From: Mycoplasmoidaceae bacterium
Lineage (GTDB): Bacteria; Bacillota_I; Bacilli_A; Mycoplasmatales; Mycoplasmoidaceae
DNA: 64,000 nt
Direction: 5' to 3'
Assembly: GCA_024427105.1 (NCBI GenBank)
Contig: JAKSVR010000001.1
Span: forward strand, 1-64,000
Part shown: in pieces, positions 1 through 10,882 of the stretch
Position numbering within the stretch: position 1 is the stretch's first letter
Layout of the letters: every line of letters begins with the position of its first letter
Made by a program: the position numbers and the translations under genes
Notes under the pieces: model-generated
Told to the model about the DNA's origin: nothing
Seen by the model: the letters and a program-made list of their open reading frames with translations, nothing else
The model's database searches: none

Positions 1-224
1 TTATTATTGCAGTTGCTTGCACATTTGTAATCTTTTTATTAACTAATTTATTTGTTAACAAATTCTTATCTACAAGACCATATGCTGTTGATATTTATTT
101 TGGATACAAAAAAATTGATGAAGCTAATGCTTACGCACGAAAACAATTAAAACAAAATATTGATGAATATAAAAAACAAAGAGATTCAGATGAATCTTTT
201 GTTGAAGTAAAGGAAGGTGAATAG
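1..224 (+). CDS. C-terminal part of a membrane protein (partial)
   Basis: Only the last 73 codons are in the window; the gene starts upstream. The visible part opens with a hydrophobic stretch (IIAVACTFVIFLL) that looks like the last membrane helix, followed by a charged cytoplasmic tail rich in K, E and D. It ends with TAG one base before the obgE ATG, so the two genes are probably co-transcribed. I do not recognise the family; a transporter subunit is possible but unsupported. Confidence 0.6.
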   Translation, partial: IIAVACTFVIFLLTNLFVNKFLSTRPYAVDIYFGYKKIDEANAYARKQLKQNIDEYKKQRDSDESFVEVKEGE

Positions 225-225
225 T

Positions 226-1515
226 ATGCAATTTGCTGATTCATGTTCTTTACTAATTAAAGCTGGTAATGGTGGCAACGGTATTGTTGCTTGACGAAGA
301 GAAGCACACTACCCAGAGGGCGGCCCTTATGGTGGTGAAGGTGGAAAAGGCGGAGATGTTATCGTCTTAGGAGATGAAAACATTAATTCGTTATTTCACT
401 TACGTTATCAAAAGAAAATATTTGCTGACAATGGACAAAATGGACAAAATAAACAAATGGCCGGTCGAAATGGTCTAGACAAAATTATTAAAGTCCCTGT
501 TGGTACACAAATTTTTAATAAAAAAACTGGACAATTAATTGTTGACATCCTAAAGGATAAACAAGAATTTATTATTGCTAAAGGTGGTATTGGTGGCCAT
601 GGCAACGCTTTCTTCAAATCATCATTAAATAAAGCACCAACCTTATATGAAAATGGTGATAAAGGTGAAAGTTTAGAAGTAGAAATGAAATTAAAGTTCA
701 TTGCTGATATTGGACTTGTTGGTCTACCAAATGCTGGTAAGTCAAGTTTAATTTCTTGCTTATCAAATGCTAAACCAAAGATTGCAAATTATCAATTCAC
801 AACTCTTACCCCAGTTCTTGGAACAATTAATTTTGCCAAAGGCAATCCATTGGTAATTGCTGATATTCCTGGTTTAATTGAAGGAGCTAGTGAGGGTGTT
901 GGCCTAGGATTTGATTTCTTAAAACATATTGAGCGATGCCATATTTTAATTCATGTCGTTTCACTTGATGAAGCTGATCATGAAGATATTGTTGCAGGCT
1001 ACAACACCATTAATAATGAATTGAACAAGTACAACAAACTTTTATTAAAAAAACAATTGCTTGTCGTTGCTAACAAGTCTGATACAACTAGTGCTGAAGC
1101 ACAATTAAAGAAATTAAAAAAAGTTATTAAAAAGAAAGATGGAATTGTTGTAGTTTCTGCTAAAAACAAAACAAATTTAGATGAGTTAAAATCAAAGATT
1201 TTAGCTCTTAATGACTCATATTTGCAAGCAAAAAAAGCTAATGCAAAAAAAGAGTCAGTTAAGGTTGTTGAATTACGACAAAAGAAATTTATGCCACGTA
1301 ATTTTACTTTTGAACAAGACAAAGCTGGAAGATGAATTATCCATAGTGAATATTTGAGTTATTGACTATACAAAATTCCTCAAACTACTAAAGATAATAT
1401 CTTTAGATTTAACCAAAAACTTAACAATTGTGACATTGATAATATTTTGAAAAAACATGGTGCAAAACCTAAAGATACTATCATAATAGATAATGTAGAA
1501 TTTCAGTTAGATTAA
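226..1515 (+). CDS. obgE: GTPase ObgE/CgtA, ribosome assembly factor
   Basis: 429 residues, the usual Obg length. Order of domains: glycine-rich Obg fold (residues 1-157, with repeated GG motifs such as EGGPYGGEGGKGGD), GTPase domain (P-loop GLPNAGKSS near residue 165, switch II DIPGLIEGA, NKSD base-recognition motif, VSAKN) and a C-terminal Obg-type domain (DUF1967) from about residue 340. Obg GTPases bind the 50S subunit and link ribosome maturation to the nucleotide state of the cell. The start is the ATG directly after the upstream stop. TGA encodes Trp at several sites (for example WRREAHYPEGG). nadE follows after 1 base, forming an operon. Confidence 0.95.
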
Positions 1516-1516
1516 T

Positions 1517-2308
1517 ATGGAACAAGCTAATACAATAAAAAAATGAATTGTTAAAGGTCAAAACAAGCCACATAAGCTTGTAGCTTATGCACGATATTTA
1601 AGTGATTTTGCAATTAAATGTTTAGAAAAATCTTCTTGCCAAGGTTATGTTGTTGGTGTTTCTGGTGGAATTGATTCGGCAGTTACCATTGCAATACTAT
1701 CAAAAATTCCAAACATTAGATTAGTTGGAGCGTTTATTGATATTGAATCAAACCAAATGGATAAAGATGATGCTAAATCACTAACAAAAATTTTTGACTT
1801 TGAATATCAATACATCAATTTAACTGAAGAATATCGATTATTAGTTAAGAAACTTGGTATTGAAAAAAGTGATAGTGCTAAAGCAAATCTTAAAGCACGT
1901 TTAAGAACGATTACTTTATATGCATTAGCTAATGCTAATAATTTATTAACATGTGGAACAACTAATGCTGCTGAAAGATTAGTTGGTTACTATACAAAAT
2001 TTGGTGACAACGCATGCGATGTTCAATTGCTATGTTATTTAACTAAATCACATATTCGTTATTTAGCTGATTACTTTAAAGTTCCTACTGATATTATTTC
2101 TAAACACCCATCTGCTGGCTTATTTGAAGGCCAAACTGATGAACAAGATATGGAAATCACCTATCAAGAAATTGATCATTATCTATCTTTTGCGGTGATT
2201 GATCAAATTCAAGATCAAAAAATTACAACAAGATATGTCGCTAATAAACACAAATTAAATGCCCCAGTTCGACCAAAGAAATTCATATGTTTAAGAAATA
2301 CAAAATAA
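1517..2308 (+). CDS. nadE: NH3-dependent NAD+ synthetase
   Basis: 263 residues, typical of the short, ammonia-using NadE without a glutaminase domain. The PP-loop ATP-binding motif VVGVSGGIDSAVT lies near residues 46-58, and the NAD synthase fold continues with CGTTNAAE and HPSAGLFEGQTDE (the second a conserved substrate-binding loop). It converts nicotinate adenine dinucleotide to NAD+ in the cytoplasm, the final step of NAD synthesis. It starts 2 bases after the obgE stop, suggesting co-transcription, and is followed at once by a hairpin terminator. Confidence 0.95.
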
Positions 2309-2334
2309 AGTGTTGTTTAACAACACTTTTTTGT
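2308..2334 (+). terminator. Intrinsic terminator after nadE
   Basis: AAGTGTTG and CAACACTT form an 8-bp stem around a TTTAA loop, followed directly by a T run. It closes the obgE-nadE operon. Confidence 0.85.
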
Positions 2335-2345
2335 TTGTTTTAAGA

Positions 2346-2351
2346 TATAAT
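2346..2351 (+). promoter_or_regulatory. -10 box of the methionine gamma-lyase gene
   Basis: A perfect TATAAT lies 12 bases before the ATG at 2364, right after the nadE terminator. No Shine-Dalgarno sequence is visible between them, so the 5' leader must be very short. Confidence 0.5.
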
Positions 2352-2363
2352 TAAAAAAATATT

Positions 2364-3596
2364 ATGGAAAATAAAATTAATAAAAAAACAGACTACACGA
2401 CACTAATTCATGGTGGTGTAGCAAAAGATCAATATGGTGCTGTTAACGTACCAGTTTACCGTTCATCAACATTCATCTTCGATAATGTTGACCAAGGTGC
2501 TAGAAGATTCAAAGGAGAAGAAACAGGTTATATCTACACTAGATTAGGTAATCCAACAACTGCTACTCTAGAAAGAAAACTAGCAATGCTAGAACATGCT
2601 GAAAAAGCTGTTATGACAGCTAGTGGTATGGGAGCAATTTCATCAGTAATGTGAACATTCCTAAAAGCTGGAGACAGATTAATTGCTGATTCTAACTTAT
2701 ATGGTTGTACATTTGCATTGTTTACACATACATTACCAAAATTTGGTATTGATGTACAAATTACTGATTTCTCTAATATTGAGAATATTAAGAAATTGTT
2801 AAATGATAAAACAACAATGGTTTACTTTGAAACTCCAACAAACCCAACAATGAAAGTAAATGACATTCGAGCAATTTCTGATCTTGCTCACAAATACAAT
2901 CCAAAAATTAAAGTTGTTGTTGACAACACATTTGCAAGTCCTTACTTACAAAAACCATTAGATCATGGTGCTAATATTGTTGTTCACTCTGGAACAAAAT
3001 ATATTAATGGTCATGCAGATGTTGTTGTTGGTGCAATTGCTGGAAGCAATGAAGATATTAAATTAGCTTCAATGGTTGGAATTAAAGATTGTACTGGTTC
3101 AGTATTGGATCCAGGTGCTGCTTATTTAGTTAACCGTGGATTAAACACTTTAGGTGTAAGAATGAATCAACATTGCAAAAATGCAGAAAAAGTTGTTGCT
3201 TACTTACAAAAATGTAAGTATGTTAAAAAAGTTAACTATCCTGGTTTAACAACATGCATTGGACATGAAGCTGCAAAAAGACAAATGTCACAATTCGGTG
3301 GAATGGCAAGTTTTGAAACAAACTTAACGTTTGAACAAACTAAAATTTTTGCAAATAGTCTAAAAGTTTGAACACTAGCTGTTTCACTAGGTGGAGTGGA
3401 AAGTTTAATTGAACATCCAGCAAGTATGACTCACTCAACTTATAGTGTTGAAGAATTAAAGAAATACAATATTGTACCAAACTTAATTCGTATTTCAATT
3501 GGTTTAGAAGATGTTGATGAATTAATTGCTGACTTTGAACAAGCATTCAATATTGCTGCAAATAATGCTCCTACTGATCGAGTAAGAATTGAATAG
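2364..3596 (+). CDS. Methionine gamma-lyase (PLP-dependent Cys/Met metabolism enzyme)
   Basis: 410 residues, full length for the gamma-family of PLP enzymes. The Schiff-base lysine is K212 in HSGTKYINGH. The motif LYGCTF carries Cys115, which aligns with the cysteine characteristic of methionine gamma-lyases (Cys116 in Pseudomonas putida) and argues against cystathionine synthase or lyase. The C-terminus has the family block IEHPASMTHSTY. The expected reaction splits methionine (and possibly homocysteine or cysteine) into a 2-oxo acid, ammonia and a thiol. It stands alone between two terminators. This enzyme is typical of anaerobic gut bacteria and protists; it is uncommon in mycoplasmas as far as I know, so transfer is plausible. 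Confidence 0.85.
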
Positions 3597-3625
3597 GTAA
3601 AAAAAGGGACAAGTCCCTTTTTTTA
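3597..3625 (+). terminator. Intrinsic terminator after methionine gamma-lyase
   Basis: AAAAAGGGAC, loop AA, GTCCCTTTTTTT. The symmetric A and T runs could make it work in both directions. Confidence 0.85.
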
Positions 3626-3698
3626 TTTTCAAATTTATTATTAATTTAAATAATATAGATTATGTATAATTATTAATGTAAATAATATTTTTAATATT

Positions 3699-5027
3699 AT
3701 GCATAAGCCAAAATTTGTTAAACCCTTATTAATTGGCGTAGCCTGTACCATCCCATTAGGTTTGGTTATCGGCCTTTCGGTCAATTGAGATCGAACACAA
3801 TTTATTTCTGCAGTTGGTTCATCTGGTGTGAAACCATTTATTGAATCTTTTGGTAAAGACTATCATCTATCTCATAAAAAATATGACGTTACAGTTGAAT
3901 CAGGTGGTACAACTTTTGCAGTTGAAGAAATAGCTCAAGGTTATACAACTATTGGTAATGCTAGCAACAATCCATACATTGTTGTTAATACCCAAGGCTA
4001 TCGTGACAAATGACAAAATAAGAAAACTTACACTTTAGGTTGAGAAGGTTTAGTAATGATGTACTCATTACCAAAAGGGTTAACTGATCAAACTAAAGAC
4101 ATCTTTAATATTGTTATTACTGAAGATAATATTCTTCCACTATATGGTATTTTTTCTGGATTCCATCAATTGAAAGAAGCACAATGAGACCCATTAATGG
4201 ATTCATTATGATGATATGCACCACAAAATGTTAAAGATGCAATTACCAACGAAAATGATATTAAACTTCTAAAAGAAACACAAATTCTACCATTTGTTCG
4301 TGCTGGTGGTAACACTGGAGCAAATAGTTCAATTGCTTTTAGTTACTATAGTAGTCTTGCTGAATTTGAAGATATGACCCAAGACCAACAAAATGCATTT
4401 AGGTATGGTCAATATGGTCATGATGGTTTAACAATAATGCAAACCGATGAATCTAATGCTCGAGCATGACAATCATTTGTTTATCGTAATCAAGGTGGTT
4501 CAATGACATACTTAACCACATCTTTTATTGCCAATGAAAACAACCGTAAACAAATTCAAGATCGTGGTTATAAGATCGCTGGTTATTTGCCAAAGCAAAT
4601 ATCAGGCAAACCGGTGCCACAACCAATCTTTATTAGTGGAACTAGAGAAGATCTTGGCAAGATAGCCACATTAAATGGTTACAACTGATATCGTCCAATT
4701 AATGTCATGATTGATTTAAATGTTCAAAAAGCTAAAGATTTCATTTATTGAATCTATACTGGAAAAGATGCTGATCAACCATATGTATTAGAAGGCAATC
4801 TTGGTAAAAATTTTATTGATACCGTTTATAAACGTGGAGCAAAACCACTTAGTGGCCAATTCTTTAGCACAATGTTTAATCCCGATGAGTCAATGATTGG
4901 TTCATTAAAGAGAGTGATGTTTGAAAAGTGCAGTGACCTTGAGTTGGAAGAAATTAGAAAAACTGAACACATAGGTTATGACTATTCAATAGTCTATGGA
5001 GCAGAGGACCCATGATGAAGAGATTAA
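3699..5027 (+). CDS. pstS: Phosphate ABC transporter substrate-binding protein PstS
   Basis: 442 residues. An N-terminal hydrophobic segment (residues 8-27, PLLIGVACTIPLGLVIG) anchors it. I see no clear lipobox cysteine, although C16 sits inside the helix. The mature part shows PstS signatures: AVGSSGVKPFIESF at the start, VESGGTTFAVEE, and the phosphate-loop-like RAGGNTGANSS. It captures phosphate outside the cell and delivers it to the permease. Its end overlaps the pstCA start by 16 bases, implying translational coupling. A TATAAT at 3664-3669 is a candidate promoter. Confidence 0.85.
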
Positions 5028-7066
5028 TTAAGGCTCCTACTGCCCACAAAAGAAAAGGAACAGAATCTGCAGCAAAGATTGTTACTGCCGCTTTTGCTAT
5101 TTTATTTTGTTTATTATTTATTGGTGTTGTAGCCTTTATTATTTATGGTTCTATTCCTGGATGACAACATTATGGATTCTTAAACATCTTTGGTACTGAT
5201 CAATATGATTTAGCTAATGGTAAGGCTGGAGCATGATTGCCTTTATGCGTAACAGTGCTAGTTGCTGGTCTGGCAATATTAATTGCCGCTCCTGTTGGAA
5301 TTAAGACAGCTACATTTATTAAATTTAGAATCCCTAATAAAAACCGCCGCTATGTGCGAATGGGCGTTGAATTGTTGGGTGATATTCCATCGGTTATCTT
5401 TGGTTTATTTGCCGTCACGGCTTTAGGACCAGTTTTAAAAGTTGTTTTTAACATGCCAAGTGCGCACAACTTAATCACTACTGCATTTATGTTGGCTTTC
5501 TTGATGATGCCAACAGTTGTGTCGTTAACTCTATCTGCATTAGACTCAGTTGATAATTCATTTTTATCAGTTCCAATGGAAATGGGTAATACCAAGACAA
5601 CAGCTATTTATAAAGTTTATAAAAAACAAATTCGTGGTAAGATGGTTATTGCTGTTATTACTGCTCTAGCTCGTGGTTTAGGAGAAACTATGGGTGTAAG
5701 TATGATTTTACAAAGTCAAAACTTCAACCAAGTCTTTGCTAGCGGTTTTGGTGCAGTATGAATGAGTTATTTAAAAACACTTGGTGGCTTGATTGCCAGC
5801 AATATGTTTGCTGAAGCTGCTACATCTACATTAAAAGGCTTACTATTTGTTTATGGATTTTTCTTATTTATTGTTGTCATTCTTATGAATGCAATTGTTA
5901 AGTTCTTATTCCGTGAACGAAAAACAACAAAACAAAATGTTGTTATCATATGAATTAAAAATGTTATTTTGTTTATCCCTCGTCAAATTAAGAAACTTTG
6001 GGTAAAGATCTTAACAAGGAACAAAGTAACAGTTAGTGTTAATGAAAACAATTTGGATACTTCACTTCCTAAATACTTTAGTGAAGAAGCAAGAGTTGTT
6101 CAAATTAACTCTCGATTCTATGGTGGTTGGAAGTTATTCTGAGAAATATTCTGTTTCTCATTTATGTTTGCTTTTGTTGCATGAATGTTTATTACATTGG
6201 TTGTAAGAGGAATTATTGGAGTTAGTGCACCTAGTGCAACCGTCTTCCAATTTGGACGTGATACTACAGGTCAAGCCTTCATTAACACTATTTTAGTTGT
6301 AATTGTTTCAGTTGGTATTGGTTTTATTATTTCAATTTGTGCCGCTATCTATATTAATGAATTTATGAAAGATGGTAAATTGAAAAAGACATTTGTCTTC
6401 TTTATTGATGCTTTGGGTGCAACACCATCAATTATTTATGGTATGTTTGGAATGATTCTATTCTTGCAATTATTAGGAATAAGTCAGGGTGGCAATAGTG
6501 GTAAGTCACTAATTGCTGGTGCATTGACATTGATCTTTGTAATTCTTCCAGCATTTACAAGAACAAATATTCAGGCACTACAAACTGTATCAGTTGAAGA
6601 ACGTCAAGCTAGTTATGCTTTAGGTGTTGGTAAATGGCAAACATGTCGTAAGATTGTCTTACCAGTTGCCTTCCAGCATATTCTAACTGGTGTTGTTCTA
6701 TCAATTGGCCGTGTTCTTGCTGAAACCGCACCATTATATTTAACTGCGGGTTTAAGTGGTGGAAGCAAGATATCACTAATGTCTGCTGGGCAAACGCTAA
6801 CAACAAGAATTTATTCTCAAATAAATTCTAATGATATGGTGTCAGCCCAAAACATAATGTATGAATGTGCCTTTGTTGCATTAATATTAATCATCATCAT
6901 TTTGGTTATGGTTGATATTGTTATTCCAAAATACTTTGAATATAAAAAGAAAAAAGCAAGTTCATCAGGAATAAAAATCGTTAAGAAGAGTTTTAAACAA
7001 CGTCAAGTTGATAGAGCTAGAAACTTAATGAGTAAGGCCAAGTTATTCTATAACTTGAATTTCTAG
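5012..7066 (+). CDS. pstA: Fused phosphate ABC transporter permease PstC-PstA
   Basis: One uninterrupted frame of 684 codons (TGA read as Trp) carries two permease halves. The PstC-like half has its membrane core at residues 20-310, with the EAA loop ARGLGETMGVSM. The PstA-like half runs from about residue 380 to 640, with VSVEERQASYALG and GRVLAETAPLYLTAG. A hydrophilic linker joins them. Other bacteria use two proteins; a fused form is also known from Mycoplasma genitalium and pneumoniae. Two in-frame ATGs (5012 and 5015) are possible. An AGAGG motif at 5003-5007 is better spaced for 5015. The pstB gene follows 8 bases later. Confidence 0.85.
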
Positions 7067-7074
7067 GAGAGATT

Positions 7075-7923
7075 ATGAAGAAGCAAAAAGTAAGTCGTTA
7101 CGTTAAAATGAAAAATAAATATGAACGGTTAACAGAATTGCGAACCGACAAAAAGGATTTTAATCAAATGAAAAATTCTTTTGAAGTTCGTGATTGAAAC
7201 CTATGATATGGTGACCAACATTCGTTAATTGATATTAATGTTGATATTGAAAAAAATAAAGTAACTTGTTTGATTGGACCAAACGGTGCTGGTAAGACCG
7301 TTTTCTTAAGATGCTTGAATCGAATGAATCAAGAAATGTTTAACAATGTTAAAACATCTGGAAATATTTATTTCTTCAATGGTTCAAACCTTTACTCTCC
7401 TGATCTTCCTGAAGTTGAACTAACAACCCGCGTTGGTACAATTCAACAAAAACCTACACCATTTGCTATGAGCATTTATGATAATGTTGCATATGGACCA
7501 AGAAATCATGGAATAACAAATAAAAAGATTTTAGACAAAATTGTTCATGATGCATTAGATGATGCTGCATTATGAGACGAAGTTAAAAATAATCTTTCTG
7601 ATTATGGAACAAGTTTATCTGGTGGCCAACAACAACGATTATGTATTGCTCGTGCAATTGCATTAAAACCAGAAGTTCTATTAATGGACCAACCAACTGC
7701 AGCGCTTGACCCAATTGCTGCAACAAAGATTGAAAATTTAATTCTTTCTTTAAAGAAGAGATATACGATTGTACTTGTTACTCACTCACTATCTCAAGCA
7801 CAACGAGTTTCTGATAATACCGTTTTCTTTTACAAAGGGAAAATATTAGAAGCTGGGCCGACACGTCAAGTCTTTAGCGACCCCAAAAATAAAAAGACTA
7901 AAGACTACATCTTGGGTAGATAG
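7075..7923 (+). CDS. pstB: Phosphate ABC transporter ATPase PstB
   Basis: 282 residues: a charged N-terminal extension of about 40 residues, then a complete ABC domain. Walker A is GPNGAGKT, the signature is [16 protein letters not shown], the D-loop is AALD and the H-loop is VTHSLSQAQ. The start is supported by AGGAGA 6-11 bases upstream. The Walker B segment reads LLMDQPT: the catalytic glutamate normally after the aspartate is glutamine (Gln206). In other ABC ATPases E-to-Q at this site slows hydrolysis strongly, so this deserves attention. It powers phosphate import with PstS and PstCA. Confidence 0.9.
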
Positions 7924-8003
7924 GTATATAATATATACAACACTATCTTTAAATAATTACTGCCCAAGTAATTAAGCATATTTAAAATAAGGAGAATAAA
8001 ATT

Positions 8004-8444
8004 ATGCAATGATATTTCTATATTGGTATATTAGCTGCAATCTGCATTGCTGCATTCAATATGCCTCAATTAATTAAAGTTATCAAAACCAAGGACACCT
8101 GTGGAATGTCTGCTTTAATGCTATTAATCTTAACTGTTGGGGACTTCTTTTTCGTTCTTAATGGTATTGGTATATTAGCTAACAAAGATATGGCGCAAGC
8201 TGATCGTATCAGTTCAGGGTTACCACTTCTATTAGCAAATGGTATTGCACTAGCAATAACATTAATCCTATTGTTTATGAAACTTAACTCAGTACGTTGA
8301 GCAAGAAAGTTTAATGTTACTGAAAAACAATATTGTGATAACTACGACAATTTCAAAACAAAACGTCGTATGATTAGAGCTGAAAGAGTTGCTGGTAAAA
8401 AAGAAAAACCAGATAATGGTGTACCGTTAGCTGCTGGAGAATAG
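8004..8444 (+). CDS. SemiSWEET-like PQ-loop membrane protein
   Basis: 146 residues with three predicted membrane helices and one PQ-loop (FNMPQLIKVIKTKDTCGMS, residues 19-37), the pattern of bacterial SemiSWEET sugar transporters, plus a charged C-terminal tail of about 45 residues. Such proteins work as dimers and move small sugars or other small molecules down their gradient. Start: ATG with a good ribosome site (AAGGAGAA). It lies between pstB and phoU, 3 bases before phoU, so it may be expressed with the phosphate system; its substrate cannot be told from the sequence. Confidence 0.75.
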
Positions 8445-8447
8445 TAA

Positions 8448-9140
8448 ATGCCTATTAACTTTGATACTCTTAAAACTTCTGAGAATAATCTAAGAAGATT
8501 ATTTCTAAAGTTTTATAGTCATGTATTGGCATCACAAGAGTATCTATATAAAAAGTTTAAGCAAGAAAAAGCAATTTCCCAAAGTGCTTTAGATTATATT
8601 GTTGCAAAAGAAAAGATTGCCAATCAATATGAAGCGCAAATTCTTGATGAAACAATATGAATTATTTCTAAAGATCAACCGCGTGCCGCACACTTAAGAT
8701 ATTTAATATCAATTATTCGTTCAATTAGAGATTTAGAACGAATGGGTGACTTCGTAGAAAGAGTTACAAGAATCTTGTATCATCAAGATTCTATAGATCC
8801 TGGGGTAAGACAATCCCTTTGCACTCTATTAAAACATTCATATGACTTTGCCCATGAAATCTTTCGCAATATAAATTCTGGTTCAAACCAATCAAAACAG
8901 TATTACACTAAGAAAGCAACACCATTATTTAGAGAATTTTCTGCAAAATATCGGGAAAGTTTTAAAACTATTGGTGAGATTATCTTCAAAAGCAAGAAAG
9001 CTACTCATAATAAATTAGCTATCTTTACTGCTTTGAAAAATATTGAAAGAAATGCTGACCATGCATTTAACATTATTGAAAACTTCATGTATATTAATGA
9101 ACCAGACTTCTATTTCCGCAAAGAAATAAGAAAAGGATAA
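8448..9140 (+). CDS. phoU: PhoU-family phosphate transport regulator
   Basis: 230 residues, all helical, two PhoU repeats. The metal-binding helices can be recognised in SIRDLERMGDFVERV (about residues 87-101) and LKNIERNADHAFNI (near residue 205), both with the E-x3-D spacing. PhoU proteins restrain the Pst transporter and prevent toxic phosphate uptake. Placement right after pstB and the SemiSWEET-like gene supports this role. No PhoR/PhoB-like two-component genes are visible, as expected for a Mollicute. Confidence 0.88.
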
Positions 9141-9143
9141 AAA

Positions 9144-10880
9144 ATGTCAAAAATAGAATTTGTTTGTCTTGGTGGTCAAGATGAAAAAGAAAAAATCTGT
9201 GACGCCTTGGTGATTGATGGGGACATCTTTGTTTTGGGCTGTGGAATTCACTGCCCAAGTGTTATTCAATTAGGAATTAAGAAAATCGTTGCCGACTTTT
9301 CTTACTTAATTGATAATAAACAAAAGATTAAAGGAGTCTTTATTCCAACACCTAGCTATAACATGTATGGAGGATTAGAATTCTTAATCAAGAATTTACC
9401 TAATGTTCCTATTTTTACTAGTCACCTAGGTCAAATGATTATTAATAATAATCTTGATTGATGCTTTAGAGTTAAAGGACATCGTCCAGATAATCATAAT
9501 GCATTAAAAACACGTTTTAATATAAATGCTGTTAAACCACTAGAAACATTTAAGTTAGGTAAAGTAGAAATCCTACCATTTAGAACAGCTAGCTTTATGC
9601 CTACTTCATTAGGTTTTGTATTTAATACTGAGGCTGGAGCAATTGTTTATGTTGATCATTTCATTATTCCAACTAGTGTTAATAATGCAACATATGACTT
9701 ATTAGAACAAGTTAACAAGTTTACTAAGAATAATACTTTGTTATTAATAACATCAATTGGTAAAAATATTGATCATCGTGGTTTTACATCTCCAAATTAC
9801 AATATTGATAACTTCTTTGAAAATTGCATTCTTGATATGCCAAATCGAGGCATCTTCGTTATTGAAGAAGAAGATATTTACAAATTAACAAAGTTAGCAA
9901 CAATTGCAGCTAAGAAAACAATCCCATTCTATATTTATTCGCCAAGTTTAGCTCGTGCATTTAATTACATGCAATCTAACAAGATTATTAATTTTAATAA
10001 TCTAATTTATATTAATGAACAACAAATTAATACCATTGATCGTGGCATAATCGTTATTTCTGGTGATAAGCAATCATTATTCACTAAATTACAAAAGATT
10101 GTTGTTGGTGATGACCAAAGGTTTACATTTAAACCAACAGATACATTTGTTTATTCAATCTTAACTACTCCCGGTTATGAAAAGCTTGAGGCAAACCTAT
10201 TTGACTCAATTAATCGATTAGATGTATCACGTGTAGTAAAATTGCCTAAAGACATTATTCCTTTAAGTCAAAGTCAAGAAGATCATAAATTCTTAATTAA
10301 TATCTTAAAACCTAAATTTATTATTCCAACTGGTGGTTTATTTATGCAATTTGCACAATATAAAGAAATGTGCAAGAATGTTGTAACTCCACAAAAAAAC
10401 ATTATTATTTTGGGTAATGGTCAAGTAGCAACATTTGACAGTGGTAAGTTTATTGATGCAAAGCATCACATTAAATTAGTTGAACAATATGTTGGTAATC
10501 AGGGACTATATGATGTTGGAGCATCCGGTTTATTTGAATGCGAACAAATGGCCGACTCAGGTTGTGTCCTTGCTAGTTTATTAGTTGATAAAAAAACTAA
10601 AACTATTTCTCATTTTAATTACAATATTGTTGGTGTATTGAATCAAGCTGATCCAAAAAATCAAGCAATTGTTGATGAAATCAATCAAACTCTAAACACA
10701 ACAATGTTAGATTTGTTGAAATCATTACCAGAAAATACTAATTTGTCTCGTGATCAACAAGATTACTTTAAAAAACAAATTGTTAAACAATACGAAAAGA
10801 AATTTGGAAAACGCCCATTGGTTTTATTAACTCTTCTATATAAAGATCAAATTGAGAAAGCAAAGAACGATATTGAATAG
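9144..10880 (+). CDS. Ribonuclease J-like protein lacking the metal-binding motif
   Basis: 578 residues, full RNase J length, in the usual order: metallo-beta-lactamase part, beta-CASP part, C-terminal domain. The family start is clear (LGGQDEKEKICDALVIDGD). Where active enzymes have THGHEDHIGG this protein has TPSYNMYGG (residues 69-77). The later histidine and aspartate motifs (around HSIPDS and TGDFKFD) are also altered, reading FMPTS and VDHFIIP. It is therefore probably not a nuclease but a structural partner of an active RNase J, like an extreme RNase J2. An ftsK-like gene follows after 2 bases; rnjB and spoIIIE are near neighbours in Bacillus subtilis, which supports RNase J2 ancestry. 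Confidence 0.8.
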
Positions 10881-10882
10881 TT

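Noticed and set aside
5012..7066. pstC and pstA as two separate genes split at 5761.
   Set aside because: Every break is a TGA (Trp) in the same frame; there is no TAA/TAG, and no new ribosome site between the halves.
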